Below the pieces are notes generated by a model, which had not been told where the DNA came from, did no database searches, and saw only the letters and a list, made by a program, of their open reading frames with translations. A stretch of 64,000 bases of DNA from Cytophagales bacterium (GTDB taxonomy: Bacteria > Bacteroidota > Bacteroidia > Cytophagales > Cyclobacteriaceae): contig JANYHI010000068.1 of NCBI GenBank assembly GCA_025359125.1, positions 1 to 64,000 on the forward strand. The letters run 5' to 3'. Positions 42,837 through 49,747 of the stretch are shown in pieces. How positions within the stretch are numbered: position 1 is the stretch's first letter; each line of letters starts with the position of its first letter. The position numbers were made by a program, and so were the translations under genes.

Positions 42837-42853
42837 AAGCTTAAAAAGTAAAA

Positions 42854-44023
42854 TTAGTCAACAATAATATAATTATTTGGCAGTTGATTGCCCGAAAGCA
42901 TTGGATCCCAGTAAAATTTATTATAGCCATCATTTCTAAAGAACATTTCTGGTTGAATTTTTTTAGCTTCTTCATAATCATTTTCCGCTCCTTTAAAGTC
43001 CCCACATACTTTTCGTAATTCAGCTCGATTGAGATAAAAATCAGCGCGCGGGGTCAATTCTATAGCTAAGCTAAAGTCATTACTTGATAATTCGTATTGT
43101 CCTAAATTACATAAGGCAACGCCTCTATTATTATAATACACAGGGTGTTCTGGTGAAATTTCTATAGCACTGTTAAATGATAAAATTGATTTACTTAAAA
43201 AACCCAAATAAGCCATTTCAACACCTAAATTATTGTATCCCTTATCGTGTTTACTAAATAGGGAGATCACTTTTTGAAAATCCAATAATGCATTTTCATG
43301 TAGCTTTTTATCATGTAGGTTCAATCTGATTTTTCTTAAACCACGATTAAAGTAGTGATTTGGATCATTTGGTTCTCTAGAAATAAGCGAAGAAAAATGG
43401 CCTATCTCGTCAAGTACATTTGCACGAAATGGAATATCAAACTCAGTTTTCCTGTATGTAAATTCCAAAATACTTAAAGCGCCCTCAATTGCCTTTTTGA
43501 TTTCATTCAGTTTTTCTGGGAATATTTCAAGGCACTCGATTGCGCTTGTTAATTGGAAATGGCTGTTTAAATGAGCATTTTTCGAAGGGGAAAACTGCAT
43601 TTTAAAGAGGTGATATTCAAAATTTCTTTTTGATAGATCGATAGCTCTATTAATATCCTTTTCGATTTCCACCTCGAAATCAATCTCATTTAAAAAGCCC
43701 TTTTCTAAAAGTTCTGAATAATACAAATGCCGTTCTAATTTGAGATATACTTCGGGGACACGAATTCCAAATACTTCCTTAATTTTTTGTGGAGCATCAA
43801 AGTCGAAATCAGGTTTATAAAGATCAAGTTCACTCTTAAGTAATTTATATGCTTTAGCTCTCTTAAAATAGCTTAAGCTATCCTCTGGATTTATTTGCAA
43901 GCAAACTGTGAATTGTTTGATTGCATTTAAATAATCTCTTTTCAGAAAGGAACTAACGCCCTCATCGAAATAAGATTTTAGCTTTTCCTTAAATCTCATT
44001 TTGTTGAGCTGTATTGTTATCAT
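42854..44023 (-). CDS. TPR-repeat protein, cytoplasmic
   Basis: A 389-residue protein without signal peptide. TPR units are visible at both ends: SFLKRDYLNAIKQFTVCLQI at the start and five to six clear repeats from about 215 (HYFNRGLRKIRLN, YYNNRGVALCNLGQYELS, FYLNRAELRKVCGDFKGA). The middle (about 60-190) has no obvious TPR. It would act as a protein-binding scaffold. ATG 44023 is the first start; ATG 43999 (MRFKEKL) is possible. Composition resembles the neighbouring unknown genes, and the group 40.3-44.0 kb looks like an accessory block. Confidence 0.7.
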   Translation of the reverse strand: MITIQLNKMRFKEKLKSYFDEGVSSFLKRDYLNAIKQFTVCLQINPEDSLSYFKRAKAYKLLKSELDLYKPDFDFDAPQKIKEVFGIRVPEVYLKLERHLYYSELLEKGFLNEIDFEVEIEKDINRAIDLSKRNFEYHLFKMQFSPSKNAHLNSHFQLTSAIECLEIFPEKLNEIKKAIEGALSILEFTYRKTEFDIPFRANVLDEIGHFSSLISREPNDPNHYFNRGLRKIRLNLHDKKLHENALLDFQKVISLFSKHDKGYNNLGVEMAYLGFLSKSILSFNSAIEISPEHPVYYNNRGVALCNLGQYELSSNDFSLAIELTPRADFYLNRAELRKVCGDFKGAENDYEEAKKIQPEMFFRNDGYNKFYWDPMLSGNQLPNNYIIVD

Positions 44024-44060
44024 TTTATCAAATTTTCATTGATTAATTATTTCATTAATA

Positions 44061-44091
44061 AAGAATAAGCCACTGTCTGTGGCTTATTCTT
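44061..44091. terminator. bidirectional terminator
   Basis: A perfect 13-bp stem (44061-44073 with 44079-44091), 5-nt loop, flanked by A- and T-rich runs. It lies just after a 45-codon minus-strand frame, so it may end the glmM transcript or that of the small frame. Confidence 0.85.
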
Positions 44092-44102
44092 TTAATTTTA
44101 AT

Positions 44103-44240
44103 TCATCTTTTTCTTTTAGAAGAAGACTTATCGATAATCATGTAGATTATCAAAAGCATCATTAGATCCTTCATTAATAAATTTATTGGTTTTACAAATA
44201 CATCCCACGGCTTTAAATGACCGCTGGATTCCATAAACAT
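44103..44240 (-). CDS. possible 45-residue membrane-anchored peptide
   Basis: An open frame (ATG 44240; alternative ATG 44234) in the gap between glmM and the TPR gene. It has a polar start, one hydrophobic helix (NLLMKDLMMLLIIYMII) and a basic tail (DKSSSKRKR). A strong terminator follows its stop by 11 nt. The helix and terminator support it, but the frame is short and no homologue is recognised; chance cannot be excluded. Confidence 0.35.
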   Translation of the reverse strand: MFMESSGHLKPWDVFVKPINLLMKDLMMLLIIYMIIDKSSSKRKR

Positions 44241-44314
44241 GAAAATTTTTAATGGAAAGGCAATGGCTTATTTAAAGATTTTTAATCTGGTCTTTAAAAA
44301 TATGAACGATGTGT

Positions 44315-45712
44315 CTAATTTTCATAGGCAATCTCTTGTTTGATATCTTCAATAATTCGTTTTGCCAACGCATCGGCTTTCTTTTCATTTTGCGATTCGG
44401 CATAAATGCGAATGATGGGTTCTGTATTTGACTTGCGTAAGTGCACCCACTCTTTTTTGTTTTCAAAATCGATCTTCACGCCATCGGCTGTATTTATTTT
44501 TTCAGAGGCATACCTGGCTTTTATTTTTTCCAAAACTTCGTCCACATTGATCTGTGGTGTTAGCTCGATTTTATTTTTAGAAATGAAGTAATTAGGATAT
44601 GTTTTTCTCAGCTCTGATGCTTTTAATTTGGATTTCGCGAGGTGAGTGAGAAATAGCGCAATGCCCATCAGTGCATCTCGTCCGTAATGAAGCTCTGGAA
44701 AAATCACTCCACCATTTCCTTCACCACCAATCACAGCTTTTGTTTGCTTCATGGCAGTGACTACGTTCACTTCTCCAACGGAGGCAGCTGTGTAAATTCC
44801 TTTTGCTTTTTCTGTTACATCGCGCAAGGCACGTGTAGATGAAAGATTAGAAACAGTGTTACCCTTTCTTTTACTAAGAACATAATCGGCTACGGCTACC
44901 AAGGTATACTCTTCTCCAAATGGGCTTCCGTCTTCACTTACCAAGGCAAGCCGATCTACATCGGGATCTACGATTATTCCTAAATCACATTTTTCTTTTT
45001 TTACTTCTTTGCAAATGACCTTAATATTTTCCGGAAGTGGCTCAGGGTTGTGAGGGAATTTTCCTGTAGGCTCGCAATAAAGTTTTTTAATTTTCTTTAC
45101 GCCCAATGCTTTTAATAATTCAGGAACAGAAATTCCTCCGGTAGAATTAACGGCATCAACCGCAATTTTAAATTTTGCTTTTTGAATAGCCTTCACATCC
45201 ACCAACTTATTTTTTACAACAAGTTCAATATGCTTTTTGATGTAATGCTTTTTTCTTTGATAGCTTCCCAATTTTTCAACAGGTGCGAAATCAAAGCTTT
45301 CCTTCTCGGCAATTTCTAAAACAAGCGCGCCATCTTCTGCTGAAATAAATTCTCCTTTTTCGTTTAAGAGTTTTAGCGCATTCCATTGAATGGGATTGTG
45401 GCTGGCGGTAAGAATAATTCCTCCGCCTGCTTTTTCTAATGGCACTGCAATTTCAACAGTCGGTGTTGTAGAAAGACCAAGATCGATTACATCAATGCCA
45501 AGGCCTTGCAATGTGGCGCAAACCAAATTGCTTACCATTTCGCCTGAGATGCGTGCATCACGACCAATGACAATTCTCTTTCCTTTGCTGCGGGATTTTA
45601 TCCACGTGCCAAAAGCAGCAGCAAATTTTACCGTGTCAACAGGAGTGAGTGCTTCGCCCGGTTTGCCACCGATGGTTCCGCGAATGCCGGAGATAGATTT
45701 AATGAGAGTCAC
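44315..45712 (-). CDS. glmM: phosphoglucosamine mutase
   Basis: A 465-residue alpha-D-phosphohexomutase. The phosphoserine loop TASHNPIQWNALK, the metal site DPDVDRLALV, the sugar loop GEGNGGVIFPE and the C-terminal phosphate loop KSNTEPIIRIYAES are all present. Glucosamine specificity follows from GEGNGG (GlmM-like); a phosphomannomutase is the alternative. The enzyme makes glucosamine 1-phosphate for UDP-GlcNAc, so peptidoglycan and LPS. It starts ATG 45712. It is transcribed alone, upstream of the small membrane peptide and terminator. Confidence 0.92.
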   Translation of the reverse strand: MTLIKSISGIRGTIGGKPGEALTPVDTVKFAAAFGTWIKSRSKGKRIVIGRDARISGEMVSNLVCATLQGLGIDVIDLGLSTTPTVEIAVPLEKAGGGIILTASHNPIQWNALKLLNEKGEFISAEDGALVLEIAEKESFDFAPVEKLGSYQRKKHYIKKHIELVVKNKLVDVKAIQKAKFKIAVDAVNSTGGISVPELLKALGVKKIKKLYCEPTGKFPHNPEPLPENIKVICKEVKKEKCDLGIIVDPDVDRLALVSEDGSPFGEEYTLVAVADYVLSKRKGNTVSNLSSTRALRDVTEKAKGIYTAASVGEVNVVTAMKQTKAVIGGEGNGGVIFPELHYGRDALMGIALFLTHLAKSKLKASELRKTYPNYFISKNKIELTPQINVDEVLEKIKARYASEKINTADGVKIDFENKKEWVHLRKSNTEPIIRIYAESQNEKKADALAKRIIEDIKQEIAYEN

Positions 45713-45792
45713 GCAGAAATAGTTTGATACTTAATGAGAGGTTAATTCTTTTCTGTTCTGAACAAGAAGATTTGATTTCGAAAATAATTTGC

Positions 45793-46026
45793 TTATTTTT
45801 TTATTTCGGGCAATTCGGCAACATCTTTTTTATCCGGGTCGCCACAGGCTTCGCCAGCACCTACTACTTTGCCACAATAACCACAGGTAATTCCTTCTTT
45901 GGCCAAGAATGGGCTTTGCGTGGCGCATGTGCCTCTAAACTCACCATCTTTAAGAAAAATTAATCTTACTGACATCAAGGCGAAGAAGAGTGCAAAAATG
46001 CCGAGCGAAAGAAGAAAAACTGTCAT
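45793..46026 (-). CDS. NqrM-like small membrane cysteine protein
   Basis: A 77-residue protein starting MTVFLLSLGIFALFFALM, one transmembrane helix followed by FRGTCATQSPF, CGYCGKV and ACGDPD: four or more cysteines after the helix. This resembles NqrM (DUF539), a small membrane protein required for maturation of the Na+-translocating NADH:quinone reductase, probably by delivering iron to a cysteine site. The upstream TTG frame start (46077) is rejected because that TTG is part of a perfect -7 element. The spacing of cysteines differs from the usual RGSCGG...C..CG, so the call is moderate. Confidence 0.55.
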   Translation of the reverse strand: MTVFLLSLGIFALFFALMSVRLIFLKDGEFRGTCATQSPFLAKEGITCGYCGKVVGAGEACGDPDKKDVAELPEIKK

Positions 46027-46074
46027 TTTTAATTTTTGATTTACGAGGTGCGATTCACGATTTTTACGATCGCT

Positions 46075-46082
46075 CAAAGATA
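46075..46082 (-). promoter_or_regulatory. -7 element of the nqrM-like promoter
   Basis: Minus strand TATCTTTG at this place, a perfect TAnnTTTG about 50 nt upstream of the ATG at 46026. It overlaps the TTG of a longer in-frame reading frame and so argues against that start. Confidence 0.5.
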
Positions 46083-46166
46083 ACCAAAGATTGGAAGATT
46101 TAGTTTAGGCATTTCATGCACAGGTGCGAAGCTCGCAAAGTAAAAATGGGCTAATTCCAGGCATGT

Positions 46167-46255
46167 GCTTGCGGCAGGGATAGAAGCGAAAAGCCCGAAG
46201 TGGGTTGGATTTGAGAGCAGCCGGACTTGTAGCGTATAGCCTGCCCGGCCGCCAA
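46167..46255. ncRNA. structured intergenic element (repeat-like, possible RNA)
   Basis: A GC-rich island in AT-rich sequence. GCGGC near 46171 can pair with GCCGC near 46248, an inner hairpin AGCCC/GGGTT (46191-46205) lies in the middle, and words GGGATAGAAGCG and TTGTAGCGTATAGCC form the two sides. I know similar pairs of words from intergenic regions of many Bacteroidota, but cannot give the family name. It lies directly upstream of mazG between divergent genes. The strand and whether it is transcribed are not decided. Confidence 0.5.
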
Positions 46256-46264
46256 AAAACATAG

Positions 46265-47098
46265 ATGAAAGAAAAAAAATTAGTAATGAAGAAACCTTAC
46301 TCTACACCTGACTTACAGCGCGAAGAAAAGTTGAAAGCCTTTGATCGATTACTAACGGTGATGAATGAACTGCGCGAGAATTGTCCGTGGGATAAAAAGC
46401 AAACGTTAGAAACGCTTCGACACTTAACGATTGAGGAAACTTATGAACTCTCGGATGCCATTTTGGAGGGCGACTTGCAAGAAGTGAAAAAAGAACTAGG
46501 TGATTTGATGCTTCACTTAACTTTTTATGCGCGCATTGCTTCTGAGCTCAAGGCGTTTGATATGACCGATGTGCTAAATGGTATTTGTGATAAATTGATT
46601 GAGCGACATCCGCATGTGTATGGAGACGTGACGGCAGAAGATGAAAAAACGGTGAAAGAGAATTGGGAAAAGATAAAGCTGCGCACTGGAAATAAATCGG
46701 TATTACAAGGAGTTCCTTCTTCGTTGCCTGCATTGGTGAAGGCCATTCGCATACAAGACAAGGCACGTGGTGTGGGTTTTGATTGGGAGCGCAAAGAGCA
46801 AGTGTGGGAAAAAGTAGAAGAAGAGATGGGTGAGTTTAAAAATGAATTTAATGTGGCGGCTGACAGGCCCATTGATCATGAGAAGGCAATGGGTGAGTTT
46901 GGAGATTTACTTTTTTCGTTGGTCAATTATGCGCGATTTATAAACATCGATCCGGAAGAAGCATTGGAGCGCACGAATAAAAAATTTATTAAACGATTTC
47001 AATATCTAGAAATAGAATCGGCTAAGGACGGAAAGAGAATGGGTGAGATGACCTTGGCAGAGATGGATGAGTATTGGGAGAGGGCAAAAAACATATAA
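46265..47098 (+). CDS. mazG: nucleoside triphosphate pyrophosphohydrolase MazG
   Basis: A 277-residue all-helical NTP pyrophosphohydrolase with two MazG modules. The first (about 25-130) has CPWDKKQTLETLRHL, the metal-binding E-E-x-x-E motif in TIEETYEL, then KELGDLMLHL. The second (about 150-270) has DKARGVGFDW, EEEMGEF and GDLLFSLVNYARF. It removes pyrophosphate from NTPs and from damaged or starvation nucleotides. The start is at ATG 46265 or the second ATG at residue 8. A structured repeat precedes it within 10 nt. Confidence 0.95.
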   Translation: MKEKKLVMKKPYSTPDLQREEKLKAFDRLLTVMNELRENCPWDKKQTLETLRHLTIEETYELSDAILEGDLQEVKKELGDLMLHLTFYARIASELKAFDMTDVLNGICDKLIERHPHVYGDVTAEDEKTVKENWEKIKLRTGNKSVLQGVPSSLPALVKAIRIQDKARGVGFDWERKEQVWEKVEEEMGEFKNEFNVAADRPIDHEKAMGEFGDLLFSLVNYARFINIDPEEALERTNKKFIKRFQYLEIESAKDGKRMGEMTLAEMDEYWERAKNI

Positions 47099-47101
47099 AA
47101 T

Positions 47102-47117
47102 TACTGTTAAAACGGTA
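47102..47117. promoter_or_regulatory. hipBST operator 1
   Basis: TACTG-TTAAAA-CGGTA: an inverted repeat with one mismatch, first of three sites with the form TACTG-N6-C(A/G)GTA. It begins 61 nt before operator 2. Confidence 0.65.
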
Positions 47118-47162
47118 TTTTATCATTATTTAAGGCTAATAATTCCTCATAATTATAAATAT

Positions 47163-47178
47163 TACTGCCTAAACAGTA
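47163..47178. promoter_or_regulatory. hipBST operator 2
   Basis: TACTG-CCTAAA-CAGTA, a perfect inverted repeat, followed by TTTTAT as in operator 1. It begins 61 nt after operator 1 and 61 nt before operator 3. Confidence 0.72.
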
Positions 47179-47223
47179 TTTTATTGTTTTATTATAAGTA
47201 ATTTATAATTATTTACTTATTTT

Positions 47224-47239
47224 TACTGTCTATACAGTA
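47224..47239. promoter_or_regulatory. hipBST operator 3
   Basis: TACTG-TCTATA-CAGTA, a perfect inverted repeat ending 4 nt before the hipB start codon, so a bound repressor would also block translation initiation or early transcription. Confidence 0.72.
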
Positions 47240-47243
47240 AAAT

Positions 47244-47465
47244 ATGAACTTAAATCAACCTGATCTAGGAGCATTTGTAAGGAAACACCGAAAGCAAACT
47301 GGTCTTTCGCAGGAGAAATTTGCCCAAATGGTTGGGGTAGGAAAAACATTAGTTTATGATTTAGAGAAAGGTAAAGAAACAGTTCAGCTTTCATCGCTCA
47401 ATAAAATATTGAAAGGTTTGAATATAGATGTCAACTTGGTTAGCCCTTTTGAAAAAACATTATGA
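47244..47465 (+). CDS. hipB: HipB-type HTH antitoxin/repressor
   Basis: A 73-residue protein that is nearly all one XRE/HTH_3 domain: LGAFVRKHRKQTGLSQEKFAQMVGVGKTLVYDLEKGK, with the recognition helix in VGKTLVYDLEKG. In HipBA and HipBST systems HipB dimers bind operator palindromes and autoregulate the operon. Three such palindromes precede this gene. The stop overlaps the ATG of the next gene (ATGA). Short length, with no C-terminal extension, fits a pure repressor. Confidence 0.9.
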   Translation: MNLNQPDLGAFVRKHRKQTGLSQEKFAQMVGVGKTLVYDLEKGKETVQLSSLNKILKGLNIDVNLVSPFEKTL

Positions 47466-47776
47466 GAAAGGCCAATATCTTCTTTGATGGCGAGTTGGCC
47501 GGCTACCTAACAGAAATAAACGAAAAGCAATTTGTATTTGAATATATCGAGGCGTATAGCGGCAACTCGATTTCACTCACTATTCCTGTTTCAAAAAAAA
47601 GGAGATTTGAATTTGAAGGTTTTCCCTCTTTCTTCGATGGCCTATTACCTGAAGGAGTACAACTTGATGGGTTGCTACGCCAAAATAAAATTGACAGGAA
47701 TGATAACTTCAGTCAATTGCTAGCAGTAGGTGGTGATTTAGTAGGGGCAATAACTGTTAAAGAAGTGCAGGTATGA
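47462..47776 (+). CDS. hipS: HipS-like: HipA N-terminal subdomain as a separate protein
   Basis: A 104-residue protein equal to the N-subdomain-1 of HipA kinases: RKANIFFDGELAGYLTEIN, then FPSFFDGLLPEGVQLDGLLRQNKIDRNDNF, LLAVGGDLVGAITV. In ordinary HipA this domain is fused to the kinase. Its separate coding here matches the tripartite HipBST organisation of pathogenic E. coli, in which HipS neutralises HipT. It overlaps both neighbours by ATGA. Confidence 0.86.
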   Translation: MRKANIFFDGELAGYLTEINEKQFVFEYIEAYSGNSISLTIPVSKKRRFEFEGFPSFFDGLLPEGVQLDGLLRQNKIDRNDNFSQLLAVGGDLVGAITVKEVQV

Positions 47777-48720
47777 ATCGTTGCCCCATTACCTACGAAC
47801 CTTGCGGTGAAGAAAAATATTCTGCACGCGGACTTTCTCTTTTGTCGCCACGGCTAAAAGAGCTTCATGATTTTCCTTACAACCGAAGCGAACAAATAAA
47901 AGAGGCTATCGCCCGTGCGACTAAAATGTCGATTCAAGGTGTGCAGCCTAAGTTAAGTACAAAGTTGGATGTAACGAATGGGATCTTTTCTATTGTTGAT
48001 CAAGGAGGCACTTACATCATTAAACCACAAAACGATTCGTATCAAGAATTGCCAGAGAACGAAGACCTGACGATGCGCCTAGCGTCTATGGCACGTATTG
48101 AGATACCCATACATGGGATGATTTACTGCAAAGATGGTTCACGCTCTTATTTTATTAAACGCTTTGATAGACTAACGAAAAATAGAAAAGTAGCAATCGA
48201 AGATTTTGCTCAACTGAGTGGTAAAACTAGAGAAACGAAATATAGTTCATCGATGGAAAAGGTAGCGGCTACCTTAGAGGAGTTCTGTACGTTTCCATTA
48301 ATAGAAAAACAGAAATTGTTTAAAATCACACTCTTTAATTTTTTGTGCGGGAATGAGGATATGCATTTAAAAAACTTTTCATTGATCAGACGAAGCGGTA
48401 AAGTTGAATTATCTCCTGCTTACGATTTATTGAATACCACCATCGCTATGCCCAACCCCCAAGAGGAGATGGCGCTAACTTTGATGGGAAGGAAAAGTAA
48501 ATTCAATCGAGAAAATATTGTGGATTATTATGGCTTAGAAAGATTAGGCCTTGCAAAAATAATTGTTGAAAAAACTCTTGCAGAGATAGAGGTAATGAAA
48601 GATGAGTGGCAAAAATTAATTGATATAAGTTTTTTGTCGGAAGACATGAAGAAAAAATATCAAATGCTGTTAGCTGAACGATGGGATCGGTTATTTTTTT
48701 TAAAAAGCAAACATGGGTAG
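47773..48720 (+). CDS. hipT: HipT-like serine/threonine kinase toxin
   Basis: A 315-residue HipA-type kinase without the N-terminal subdomain. The glycine-rich loop reads SIQGVQPKLS (Ser53 as the candidate autophosphorylation site), the lysine is in YIIKPQ, the catalytic segment is CGNEDMHLKNFS (Asp196) and the metal Asp218 is in SPAYDLLN, so it appears active. HipT of E. coli phosphorylates tryptophanyl-tRNA synthetase; the target here is unknown. It overlaps HipS by ATGA, and its 3' end overlaps the start of ruvX by 8 nt. Confidence 0.88.
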   Translation: MNRCPITYEPCGEEKYSARGLSLLSPRLKELHDFPYNRSEQIKEAIARATKMSIQGVQPKLSTKLDVTNGIFSIVDQGGTYIIKPQNDSYQELPENEDLTMRLASMARIEIPIHGMIYCKDGSRSYFIKRFDRLTKNRKVAIEDFAQLSGKTRETKYSSSMEKVAATLEEFCTFPLIEKQKLFKITLFNFLCGNEDMHLKNFSLIRRSGKVELSPAYDLLNTTIAMPNPQEEMALTLMGRKSKFNRENIVDYYGLERLGLAKIIVEKTLAEIEVMKDEWQKLIDISFLSEDMKKKYQMLLAERWDRLFFLKSKHG

Positions 48721-49129
48721 AATTCTCGCAATCGACTATGGAAGTAAACGCACGGGCCTAGCTGTGACGGATCCGATGCGCATTATTGCAACTGCTTTAG
48801 AAACGATTGAGACTCCAAAGCTAATCGAGTATCTGAAAAGTTACTTTAAAAAAGAGGCGGTAGATGAAGTGGTGATTGGCATGCCCAAGCAACTGAACAA
48901 TCAAGATTCAGAATCGGCACCGCTCGTTCGCAAGTTTGTTGAAATCTTCAAAACCACTTTTCCTGATAAACCAATTGCTTTGGCTGATGAACGCTTTACT
49001 AGCGCGCAAGCTCATAGAACCATGCTGGATGGCGGAATGAACAAAAAAAATCGACAAGTAAAAGGAAATGTAGATAAGATCAGCGCTACCCTTATTCTTC
49101 AAAATTACATGCAGGCGAAAGGCTATTGA
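48713..49129 (+). CDS. ruvX: Holliday-junction resolvase-like YqgF/RuvX
   Basis: A 138-residue RNase H-fold nuclease with the YqgF core: RILAIDYGSKRTGLAVTDP (first catalytic Asp), VVIGMPKQLN, ADERFTSAQA (Glu) and VDKISATLILQNYM (final Asp). In other bacteria it works in 16S rRNA 5' processing and perhaps recombination. It is essential in E. coli. Its start lies 8 nt inside the hipT gene; the def gene follows. The overlap ties a housekeeping gene to the toxin operon. Confidence 0.92.
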   Translation: MGRILAIDYGSKRTGLAVTDPMRIIATALETIETPKLIEYLKSYFKKEAVDEVVIGMPKQLNNQDSESAPLVRKFVEIFKTTFPDKPIALADERFTSAQAHRTMLDGGMNKKNRQVKGNVDKISATLILQNYMQAKGY

Positions 49130-49131
49130 GC

Positions 49132-49161
49132 TTTGAGTTTAATTCATAACACCTACCTTTG
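49132..49161 (+). promoter_or_regulatory. promoter of def
   Basis: TTTG at 49132-49135, 18 nt spacer, TACCTTTG at 49154-49161, a strong match to the Bacteroidota sigma consensus. The start codon of def is 21 nt downstream, so the leader is short. Confidence 0.75.
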
Positions 49162-49182
49162 CATTTTATCTTTTTAGAATTT

Positions 49183-49740
49183 ATGATTTACCCAATTGTG
49201 ATGTACGGTGATGCCGTGTTGAGGAAGAAAGCAAAGGAAATTGTGAAGGGAGAACTGGATATGGAGGTGTTTGCCAAAGACATGTTTGAGACGATGGCCG
49301 CTGCACATGGAATTGGATTGGCGGCTCCGCAGATAGGCAAAAGCATTCGCGTGTTTGTGGTAGACGGAACGGTGTTGGAAGATCAGCCCGAATTGAGCGA
49401 TTTCAGAAAAGTATTTATTAATCCTACTATTTTAAAAGAAGAAGGAGAGGCATGGAATTTTGAAGAGGGTTGTTTAAGTATTCCTAATATTCGTGCGGAT
49501 GTTGCTCGCCCCGAAAAAATAACGTTGCGCTACCTAGACGAGAATTGGGTGCAACACGAAGAAGACTTTGATGGCATGAAAGCCAGAATCATTCAACATG
49601 AGTACGATCATATTGAAGGAAAATTGTTCATTGATTACCTCACTCCCCTAAAAAAGAAAATGCTGAAAGGAAAATTGATGGATATTAGTAAAGGCGATGT
49701 AGATACGGAATATCGAATAAGCGCACCACTTAGAAAATAA
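49183..49740 (+). CDS. def: peptide deformylase
   Basis: A 185-residue iron/zinc metallo-enzyme that removes the formyl group from nascent proteins. The three motifs are present: GIGLAAPQIG, EEGCLSIP (Cys ligand) and IQHEYDHIEG (two His and Glu). I use ATG 49183 (MIYPIVMYG), which is 21 nt after a promoter, rather than a start 24 nt upstream, which would overlap the -7 element. Type-I deformylase length. It follows ruvX; the aminotransferase gene is 7 nt downstream. Confidence 0.96.
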   Translation: MIYPIVMYGDAVLRKKAKEIVKGELDMEVFAKDMFETMAAAHGIGLAAPQIGKSIRVFVVDGTVLEDQPELSDFRKVFINPTILKEEGEAWNFEEGCLSIPNIRADVARPEKITLRYLDENWVQHEEDFDGMKARIIQHEYDHIEGKLFIDYLTPLKKKMLKGKLMDISKGDVDTEYRISAPLRK

Positions 49741-49747
49741 TTAGATA

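Noticed and set aside
46027-46077. TTG start of a longer NqrM-like protein
   Set aside because: The TTG is part of the TATCTTTG promoter element, and the extension is polar before the membrane helix.
46074-46262. Minus-strand open frame of about 60 codons upstream of mazG
   Set aside because: It covers the structured GC-rich element, and the encoded peptide is an artefact of that repeat; no start signals.
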